Of a stretch of DNA of 64,000 bases, positions 1 to 12,000 are shown piece by piece. The first letter of the stretch is position 1. Every line of letters starts with the position of its first letter. The DNA lies in assembly GCA_963677815.1 (NCBI GenBank), contig OY782499.1:186001-250000 (forward strand). The letters run 5' to 3'. Source of the stretch: JAEKNW01 sp963677815. GTDB lineage: Bacteria; Cloacimonadota; Cloacimonadia; Cloacimonadales; JAFGVF01. The translations under genes and the position numbers were made by a program. The notes under the pieces were generated by a model. It was not told the origin of the DNA. It saw only the letters and a program-made list of their open reading frames with translations, and ran no database searches.

Positions 1-3000
1 GTCATAGTTGCATCAGTTTCATTATATTCAACATCGATTTCAACGAAGTCTGCAAGAACAGCATCCCAAGCAAGAGCTACGATATCACCTTCAGCTGCTA
101 CAGTAGCAGTGAGAGGTAAGGTATAAGTAGCATTACCTGCGATGTTTGAGTTAACAAGAACTTGGTCAGTAAGTTGAGCATAATGTTCAGCTACTGGCAT
201 ATCGTTATCTAACATAGTGAACCAGTAAGGGTTATTGTAGTTAACAATAGCACCATTAGAAGCAGCCATAGCATCTAATTCAACAAACTTAATCCAAGCA
301 GCGTTGTTAGCAATACCTGATAACCAGTAACCTGGTAATTCGTTATTTGCATTAACAAGTAAGTTGAATTCGTAGTCTTCATTAATAGTTTCATAACCAG
401 CATAGCCATTTTCATCAACTCTGATTACATTAGGCATGCTATCTGTATCAACTATCATTAAGTTATTTTCATGAATTTCGATATTTCCGTTAGCAGGAGC
501 TAATTCAAATTCACCAGCATTGTAAGTAACATTAAGTGGATATACAAGAGATGACTCTTCATTGTTATTCATCATAACATTAACTTTAATAGCTACAGCG
601 TTTGGAATTGCTTCAGCATTGAAATCGAATTCATAGTAAGGATCATTATTAACTGTATTAATTGCAAAATCCATCCAATTAACATTATCAGTTGTGTATT
701 GAGCTACAACAGAAGTTACATTATTACCCCAATTTGAAACCATAGCAAACATTTTGTCAGAACTGATTGCTTCATTATTAAATTCGAAAGCAGTAATGAC
801 AGCATAAGGATCGTTTTCATCAGGAGTAACTACAACAACATTTTGTAGAACGTTATTAATGAATCCATCATTATCAGTAACGATAGCTTCAATAGTATAA
901 GTACCAACATTAGCAAGAAGAGCTGTATTCCATACATAAGTATAAGGAGCAGCATTTACAAGAGCCTGTGATAGGCCGTTTACTTTGAATTCAACAGAAG
1001 CTACATCAAGAGGAGCAATTTCATTTGTTCCATCAGTGTAGTTAACATCAGCAGTAATACTAACCATTTCTCCAATTACAAATTCTGAATCGTTATCAAT
1101 ATTTGCAAAAGATACTTCAGGAGCATCAGCATCAAAATAAACCATAGAAGCTAAGTCAATTTCGAATTGATTTGCAGGAACTGCAAAATCAGAAACAATA
1201 GCTTTGAAGTTATAGAAACCACTTGCAAGACCTAAGTTAGCAAATGTTACTTCAGTAACACCAGCATTAAGTTGAGCAGGAGTGAATCCTAATGACATCC
1301 ATGTTCCATTAAGAACGTCAGCATATTGTAATTCGATATTTCCGTTAATGATGTTTGAAGCATCAACATCAAATGTAAGAGTGAACTCATCATTCATATT
1401 GAAGATAGAATCATCTACAAGAGTGTTCATGCTATTAGCAACAAGAGGTGTAACATTATCAAATACTTGATAAGTAACTAAAGCTTCACCTAAGTTGTTA
1501 TATTCATCTGTGATTTCAGCTTTGAAGTCATAGTCTGCACCGATTGTCCAAGTTTGAGGAATTGTCCATTGACCATTAGCATCAAGAACTATTGGGTTCC
1601 ATACATTATTAACTGCATCGAACCAGAAGTAATTGATAGTCATCGCTGTTGAAACATTATCCATTGCATTAGCATTGAATGTGTATGCCATTCCACGAAT
1701 AATTTGGCCATTAACATTTTCTTCAAGAACAAGATTACCAGTAGGTACATCTGTATCTACACTGAAGCCAAAGACTTCATTATAAGAATGACCAACAAAA
1801 TCAGCAGTAGTAACTTCAATTTGATATGTTCCAGTTGTTAAAGCTGAAATATCTAATGTATAGTTAACTACAGTAGGATTAACTTGGTTATTTGTATCAT
1901 AAGCTACTGAATGAACTTCAGTGCCATCAAGAGTAATAACAAGACTTGCTAAATCAAGAACAGCATTATCAACAGTGATAGCTAAATCAAGATTATTAGC
2001 AATAGCTACAGTAGCATCAGCAGCAACAGGGTTACCAGCTTGAGTTACTGTCATATCTGTTACCATAGGAGCTTGGCTATCTACGATATCAACAACATAA
2101 GGTGTTCCACCGTTAGCAATAAAGCTAGCTTGGTCATCAATGTTGTTAAAGATATTTTCGATTTGAACAGCAATTTGAACTTTTTCAGCAAAGAGATAAT
2201 CCATGCCAATAGTCCAGTTGTATTCATTAGCAACGAAGCCACTTAATTGGTTCCAAGGAGAAGCTACATTATCATTTTCATCTAAGAAACGATACATGTA
2301 GTTAACTTGGTTGAAGAATTCAGGGTGACTAGAAGTGAAGTTTCCAATAGAAACAACATATTCTGAACCTCTGTTTACTTCAGCAGTAGCAACACCTTCA
2401 AGTGTGGATACTGTAATTTCAGGAACGATTGTAGAGTTCCAGATATGTAAGGTAGTTTCATTAACAACTTCACCGAAGTTATATTCAGAAACTGTTCTTA
2501 CTAATTGATCACCATCCATGTTAGCAATATTCCAGTTAACATCCATATATTGAGCGTAACCAGAAATTGTTCCAGTTCCTGCGAAGTTAGCAATAGGATT
2601 CCATACGCCATTAGCAGCGAATTGCATCCAGTTTGTTCCATCCCAGTACTCGAATCTAACATTGTTAGGATTAATTACATTATTACCTTCTGGTAAGAAT
2701 GCATAAAGGTTGATGTTATTACCACCGATTACATCAGTGATTTCAGCATTATTAGTTACACTAGTTTGATGATATGTTTCATTACCATTTCTGAAATCTG
2801 AAACAACCATAATTCTACCACCAACTTCATCACTTCTAAGAGTGAAGTTACCTGCATTGAAAGCTGGAGAAACGTAATCATTATGATCAGTTAAAGCAAC
2901 TTCAAGGTTAACTAAGATGTTATCTTGACCATTAATAACTTCATTCATCATAGCTTGTGAAGGAGTCCATTCAAATACTAAGTTTGCACCATCATCACTA

Positions 3001-6000
3001 ATCTTTGCATCTACAAGGTTATTGATAGCATTGTAAGTGAAAGTAGCTTGGATAGCTTTAACACCAAGACCATTACTATTAGCATCAAGTAATTGAGCTA
3101 AGTAGTCAGTATATTGTACTGTAAAGGTATGAGTTTCAGTATAGATACCTGACATGTTATTAGCATTATTAACTGCAATAATAACAGGAGCGTTAGTATC
3201 AATATGAAGATCATCACCCATAACAGGTGTTTGATTATTAGCATTGAGAACGAAGTCTTCAACTGTTAATTCAAGATAGTAATTACCATCAGGAACACCA
3301 GCAAGAACAAGTGAGAAATCATTTGGTCTTACATCGTAAGCAGCATAAACTTCATTAACAATTTGGTATGTGTTTGCAGGATTATTAACATCAACTAACC
3401 ATGCTTGAACAGTATGAACATCATTTGGATTAGCATAATCTAAAGTGAATTCAACATTTTCAGCAAGAGTTTTGTAAGAATCAAGCATTACATAATTAAG
3501 AGCTGTTAAATCAAATGCTGGGGCAGTATTATCAATGATTAAGTTCATTTCAACTGCTGCAGCTATATCATCAGTAGCATCTAAGTTATCAAATGGAACA
3601 GCTCTGAAGAGGTATGAACCATCCGCAATAGTAGTTGTATCGAATTGATAAGCAAAACCGTCTGCATTGATATTTTCAGTAACTACAAAGTTGTTAGCCA
3701 TTTCAACAGCATCAATAACACCGTCATTATTAGCATCAACATAGTAGTTAACTACATAAGTTTCACGAGCAAGTGTAACATCAGCAGTCCAGATATCATT
3801 TACATTATCAAGTTCTACCCAAGTAGTGTTGTTGTTTGAATTGATGATTTCAATATGAACACCAGGGATTACAGCAAATGGGATGTTTGCATTAGCAATT
3901 GAGAATTGGTAATCAACATCAGCCATTGAGTCATCAGAACCAATTGCTACCCAGTTAAGACCATCATTATATTGGAATTCAACTGATTGAACATTAGCAG
4001 GAGTAGCAACGTTAGCTGTTAGTAATTCTAAGCCAGAAATAACATCATCTGCATTGTGATTAACAATAGTAGTTGTGATATCTGTAGGATAAAGAACATT
4101 AACAGTTAAATCAACTTGGTAGTTATCAATAATACCATCGAAAGGTATAACATCACCTTCAACATTACCACGAGTATCTTCAGCAATAACTGCAAATTCT
4201 ACAATAGCACCTGTATCAACAGTAATATTGAATTGGTACATATTATTTACATCTACTTCGTGGTCATATAAACCAGTGAATACCCAGCCAGCGCCATCTA
4301 TATTTCTATAGAGTTTTACAGGAGGATAGATATCATCATTAGTATTTGTATACCAAGGTTGAGTTTGATTTGCCCAGTTTTCTGTATCTTCTGAAGATAA
4401 ACCAAGAATTTGTGCTCTATCGATTTGGATAGTTAAGTTCTCAGCATTATCAGCCATAACAGCAATTGGGTTGCCATCGAAGTTATGAAGTTGATTCATA
4501 GCTTCACCACCATTGTCAGCATCAGTCATGTAAGCAAGACTTGCAACAGCTGTTTGTGGAGCTTGGTTATCAACATAAACATCGATAGGAGTAATATCTG
4601 AAACATTACCATTAGCATCAGTAACAGTAACATTATAAGTAATCATACCTTCACCAGCGATAGTATTAAGACCAGTCCAAGGGATTGATACTGTATTTGT
4701 AAGAGCATCGATTGTGATGTTAGCATTATCTGCTACATTAACTGCATTGTAATCAACAACAAAGTTATTTCTGTTAAGTCCATCAAAATCAACATAATCA
4801 AATACTAATCTATCAGTGTTACCATTGTAATAAGCATAAGAAGTATGAGTTACAGAAGCGTTATTCACAACAAGTTGAGGTTTCATATAATCAACTCTGA
4901 AGTTAGCATTATCATTAACAATACCAGCTTGAGGAATAACTTCTATCATAGTATTACTATCAATTAGTACAGCATAGAATTCATAAGAATAATCTGTACC
5001 ATCATAGTTACCATTATTTGTATATAAGTTAGGGTCAACAGTAATCCAGCTATTCCATACATTAGCAGTTGCATCGTAACAGTTAGCAGGATTAACTACA
5101 TTTGTATTTCCATATTGTGGATTTACTGCACCATCATTATTTACAGGAAGTGTTGCAATAACATTACCTGTAGCAGTTTCAATTCTATTAACAAAGAATT
5201 GAATTTCTTGGATTCCTTCTAAACCATTTGGATAAACGGTATAGATTCTGACATCATTCATTGTTAATGGATTACTTGGTGAGTAAATTGTTCCATCAGC
5301 AATTTGATTATCACTATCGAAGTTAGTATAATCAACTAATGTAAGGTCATAGAACTTATCATAAGAAGGATTAACTATTTCGAGAACAGTAGAGAAATCT
5401 GCTTCTGCTGAAACATTACCAACAAAGTCATAAGCTTTAGCAGTAATAACAACAGCACCAATGTCATCAGCATCATAAATCCAATTAACTGGATTAACCA
5501 TGTCATAAACTAAGACATCACCGTTAACTGTTAACTCTACGTAGTCAACATCAGTCCAAGGACCAACAAGAGCTGTTAAATTAACATTGTTGTTAGCAGG
5601 TGTGATATAGTCATACACAAGTTGTAAAGAGTTAGAACCAGCAGCTAAAACATCAGATACTTCAGGAGCTGTAACATCAGCAACTGAGTAAGTGAATTGA
5701 GCATCAGAAACTGATCTCATTTGGCTACTTGTTGTAAGAACTCTAACAATATAGTTTCTGATATTTTCATCAGCATCTAAGTTGTCACCATCAATGTTTC
5801 CATCGTAGTTTGCATTATATTGATATGATGTATATTGAGGACTGCTTAAGTTCCATGTGAATCCGTAAGGATAAACAGCATCATTAGCTTGAAGAACTAA
5901 GTTTGCAAGATCATCAGTATAATCACCATCATTATTAGCATCATAATAAACTTGGAATTCAACAGTATTAACAACACCGTCAGGGTCGTTAACTAAGAAC

Positions 6001-9000
6001 TCAAGTTCCATATCATTTCCACTATTAAGAGTAATAGCAGGGTCAGTTGTAGCTGAAACACCAGCAGGTGAATGAGCATATCTGAATGTTTTAGTATCAG
6101 TATAATTATTACCTAAACCGTCAGTAGCATTTACAGTAATTTGATAATCACCTTCAGCTAAATCAAATCCAGAATAACCATTATTGAAATCAATTTCAGC
6201 AACTGTACCATTAAATGAAACATTAACATTATTGATAGCATCAGTATTAGGAGTAACACCAATTTCAACTAAATCAAAATTAGCAACTATATTACCAACA
6301 CCAGCAGTTCCAAACATTTCAGGATCTTCAAGTTCAATAACTAATGAAGTGAAATCTTGGTCATAAACAATTGCGTCATTCCAGTTGTAGCTCACAGAAC
6401 CAACTGGAGAATTAAATGTAACACCATTAGCAATAACTTGAGGTGCAGTAGCATCTAATAAGATGTTTATAACTTCAGATTTTTCGAATCCATAAATATT
6501 AGTATAGGTTACTGTGAAATCTGTGTTACCAAGAGTAGCAGCATCAGCTGTGAAATCTGCAGCATCAATAGTAAGATTTGCAACATTACCATTAACTACA
6601 GGGTTCATATCATTAACTAATTGGTCACCACTAACAACAAAGTCATTTCCAGCAGGAATATAAGCAGGGTTGAGTGTTTCACCAAAGTTAGTGAAGTCTA
6701 TTGCAAGGTTGAAAGAACCTAATACAGGATTTTGAGTTCCAGGGTTATTAATAGTAACATCGAAATCATTACCATCAACTTCAACTTCTAATTCAACTTC
6801 ATGTTCGAAAACATTTGTTAAAATGTTATCAAATGGGTCTCTGTAAGAAGTAATTTCTAAAGTAACAATTTGACCTTCTGCGAATAAACTTGGATCTACT
6901 ATAGTAACAGGGAATGTTACTAACCAAGATGAGTTATGCATTGCTGTTGGAGCAACAGTATAATCACCAAATGTTAATCCAGCAACTGGTTCAATTGTTA
7001 CATCATCAATATACTCTTGGAATTGAGTATTAATATATACATTAACTACAGGGTTAACGAATTGTGTTCCGCTCACAGCTAGGAAATCTGTAGCATTTCC
7101 AGTAACTAATTCAACATGTTCAATAAGAGGAACAATAGGACCAGCACCAGCGTAAGCAATAACTTTATCTGATGTTAGGCTTGTTTGACCTGTAATGTTT
7201 GTAACAGATACTTTAACAGTTTGAGATGTTTGGTTATGGTTGTCTTTTACAGGAATACCAGTAATTTCAGCAACCCATTGTGTACCATCCCAAGAAATGT
7301 TATTTTGTGGTACTACATAAGGATTAGCAATATCTAAGATATTATCGAAATCAATAAGAGTAGCATAAGGTTTTGCAACAGTTCCTACAAGTGGTTCTTC
7401 ACTATTAAAGATTACTCTAACAGTAGCTAAATCACCAGGAGTAACATAGTACATTCCATTTTCACCTAATGTTTCACTCCAAACATAGATTTCATCTAAG
7501 CTTGTTGTAGTTCCATCGATTAAATTATATACATTTGCAACAGATTGTTGACTAACTTCATTAGTAGAATAAGTAATTCTATATTCTAGTTCTTTCCAAC
7601 CAAGTGTTGAGTTAACAACGATGTCAGTATTTAGGAAGTAATAATCATTAGCTCCATCATAAGCAAGAGCAATCCAACCTTGGTTTGCATTGTTGTAATG
7701 GTCAGCTAAAATTTCAACATTAGTTACTGTTGCATTATCAGTTGCTTCAGCTTCAACATCTAAAATCAAACCAATTCTTTGACCATTACTTATGAATGGA
7801 GATGTTGCAGCATTCATTCTATCAGAACCATCATATTGGAAAGCAGTAATGCCATCAACATCAGCCTGACTAGCAATAAATTCTACAGTTGCTGTTGGAC
7901 CTTGTGCAAGATAATTATCTGATGGTGAGTTGTAGTCAGCACCAGCATAATTCTTGTGATTAACAAGGTCTTCTAATTCATTAAATTGAATATTAACAAC
8001 ATGAGTATTTTCAACATCTGTATTAGTAACTGGAGTAATTTTCCAGATTAATGCTCTTTGATTACCATTAACTAATTCACTACCAAGAAGAACAATGTTC
8101 CAGTCTATATTAGAAGTCACTGTTGGTATTGTTACACCATCTTCAGCAACTGAAACACCCATATCATCTTCAACTATTCTCTTAACAAAGAGAGAACCAT
8201 CAAATTGGTATGAATCAAGGTCTTGTGGATTATTTAAAGTAAGATCAAAGTTATAGCTATTAACTTGATTAGCTAAATTATTGATACCAGGAATTGCATT
8301 AGCAGTAGCATAATCATTGATATTACTATCAGCTTGAACGATGGTATATTGTCCATAAGTAGGAACTTCTAAATCTATCTTGATATCTTTAAGAATTGAG
8401 ATAGGATTAACTGCGAAGAAGTCTTCGTATCTAACTTCGATTTGAATATTATCACCATCATTATAAGTATTCCAACATGCTTGAACATCTGGAGTTCTTA
8501 CCCATGAAATTTCATGACTATAAACAGTTACACCAGGAATAGGCTCAGTAGATGTAGTAACAACTGTACCATTAATCCAGTTTGTGTCTGGGAAGTCATT
8601 AGTAATATTATCAAATTCAGCAATAGGGTTAATGTTTGCTAAAACAGAATTAACAGTCATAGTTAATTCAACATCATGTTCAGGAGCAAACCAACCTTGT
8701 GGGTCATATCCAACATAACGTGAAGGAGCAATACCATTAAATGTATATTCAGGGATATTTAATGCAACAACATTTTGGTTGTATGGATCAGCAACAAAGT
8801 TGAAATCTGATCTTGCATTAATTTCGAAATCAACAACTTCATAACCAAGTGTTTGGTTTTCAAAGTTAGCGAAATCAAAGTCAGCATTATCCCAAGAATA
8901 AGTATAAGTATGTTTTTCAAAACCAGTCACAGGTTCTGATTCAAATACTTCATTATCTAATTGAGCTGAAGTAGCTTGGATACCTTTGTAAGTAAGAACA

Positions 9001-12000
9001 ACATTTGAGGTTGTTAATTGATTTTCGTAAGCAATAACATCAGCTTCAAATCTAACATTTTGGTTAGAATCGATTGAGAAGTAATTATCTGTTTGAACGC
9101 CATTAACATAAACTCTAAAGTCATTAATAACAACTTGGTTGTTATCTACAAATGGTACATCAACATTAGTAGAAGCAGAACTTGATTCAGTTTCAAAGTA
9201 TTCTAATGGATGTGTAATTGTGATATCTTGAACTGTTAAAGTAGAATATTCAGGATTAGCAGTTCCAAAATCATCAATAATAACTTCATTAAGTCCCTCA
9301 ACTAAACCACTTGTAACAGTCTCAACAGTACCGTTGTTTAAAGTAATTACAACTTGGCTGATTCTATCAGCATCTGTTAATTCAAATGTTACTTTAACCT
9401 TGTTATGATTCTCAATGATATTAATATCATTACCTTGATCTGCATGTTGATCAAGTCCTTCTACATTATAAATGTTCACATTAGAAACTGTAGGAATGTC
9501 TTGGATAGCTACAGCAACTGCTGGTTCATTATATATAGCAGTGAAATCATAGCGGGTACCAACTTCTAAACTGAAGTTAAGCTCAACATAACCATATGGT
9601 GGGTTAGCATTTGAGATGAATTCATTATAATCAAAATCATTTTGTTCCCATCTATAAGTGTAAGTGTTCTTAACATAACCATTAACTTCTTCACTTTCAA
9701 AAACTGTACTCATAAGAGTAGGAGCTCCTGCAGTAGCTGTTGCAGTATAATTAAGAACAACATTATTAACAGTATTTACTTGGTTTGTATAAGCCACAAA
9801 AGTTGCTTCAACATAGAAGTCATTTTCCATTTCAGCAGAGAATTCGTTATTAACATTCTCAACACCATTAACGAAGAATTTGATATCATTAATCACAACT
9901 TGTTCTTCATCAACGAAAGGTGTGGTAAGAGCAGGATCACTGTCTGCTTCAGAGGAATCATCTAATCCATTGTATGGATGAGAAATTTCTACATTAGCAG
10001 CAACTACTTCATATTGATCATAGTTACTTGCATCAAAAGAATTGATCTTGAATATATTTTGACCATCTTCATAGCTAGCAACATTAAATACTTGACCATC
10101 GTTAAGAGTAATAGTAACAGCATCAATTCTTTCACTATCAGTTAAGTCAAATAAAACCCAAACTTGGTCGCCAGTTTTTATGATGTTTGGATGTCTTGGC
10201 ATCATATTAATAGTTTGAACACTACTTACAGTTGGCATTGCAATAATATCGACTGTATGAGAATGTGTCTCTTCATTATCTAACATATCCTTAGCAACAA
10301 AATCAAAGGTTAATGAATTTGTTGAATAGTTGTTAGGAATTGCAATTTGCCATTCATAGATATCATTACCTAAATTAGTAGCAATTGTATTGTCAGGAAT
10401 TAATGTATCATCAGAACAAGAAACTGTTACTTGATCAGCTTGAGTACCTGCAATAGCATCAGCAATTTGATATCTTAAAGTAAGTGTTGTATTTTCATCA
10501 ACAGTATTAGGAACTAAGTTATCAGTGAATGTTGGAGCTTCATTATCATAGGTAACACCATTGTAAGTGAAATCATAAGTATGAACAGCTACATCACCAG
10601 TAGTAAATCCTAAAGAAAGTTCAACTGGGATTTCAATAACTTGACCATTATTGATACCATTAGCAATACCAGTATAAGAACCAGTATAAATAATTTCCCA
10701 ATTTCCATTTCCTAAGTCATTAACTTGAGGAGCTGAAACTGTAGCACCAGTGAAGTTTGAGAAATCTACATCAAATAGATAATTCTCAACGCCTCTTTGA
10801 ACTTCAATAGGAGTAATTCCAGGATAACCATGAATACTAATATTGAATTGGAAATCACCAGCTGTGGTTGCTTTATCAAGAACCATATCATTATCATCAT
10901 TAATATAGTAGAAAGAACCTGAAGCATTAACAACTTGAGGAGCTTCTCTTAAAACGATGAAATGAACAAATGCTTCTGAAGAGTCAGTATGCCAAGCATC
11001 TGCTTCATAAGGGAAAGGAGGATTGTTGTATCTTCCAGGGTTTCCACCGAAGTCATTTGGAGTTCTAAGAATTAATGTATAATTAACATTTTCTAAAATA
11101 CCATCAGCAAAATTATCAATTGTTGCTTGGATATTAAAGTTTTTATAACCAACTGTTCCAGTAGTAGGACAGGTGAAGGTATCGGTTGGATTAGTTGGAG
11201 TTGCTGTAATAACAACATTTGCACCAGGAACTAATTCTAACGTATCTTCATCATATACTAGAGCTGACCAAGTATTTCCTGCACCATTATCAGTAACTAA
11301 GTATTCGCTAGTTTCAATATCAAAATTGAAGCTATTGATACCATTAGCAAGATAGAAAGTGTTACCAGCTGGGTTAGGAATATAGTTTTCAGCATTGGTA
11401 CCTAAGATTTGTGGGTTTTGGTTATCTACACGAGTAGTAGTGTATGAATAAGCTGTAGAAGGAGCAATATAACCAGTATCTGTATAACCTTCTGGAACAA
11501 CTTTAAGTTCAACGTTAAGAAGTTTACTTGATAAAGCACCAACAATATTATTATTGCTATTAGTTAAGTTAGCAAAGTTCATTGTTTCACTAAAATTACC
11601 GATACCAGCAATTTCGTTACCAGTAATACTTCTTACTTTTGTTTCATCATCTGGATCATAAACTCTTAAAGTCCATTCGTAATCTACAGATGAATTACCA
11701 ATAGTGAAAGAAATTTCATTGTAAGGTTTATCGATACCGTTATGAGCCATTCCAGCTTCATTAGCAGGGTTAGTTTCTGCATCATAAGCCCAAGAAGGAT
11801 TACCAGGACTGATACAATGAGGGTCAACAGTTACTATATCATTTACGATTACAGGCCAGATTGGTTCTTCTGGTCTATCAATTTTGAATGATCTATTACC
11901 TGATGCTACATTAGAGATATTGAAACTTCCACCATCAATATTTCTAGTAATAACTTCGATTTTTACATCAGATGTAGCATTACCATAAGTATATGTACCT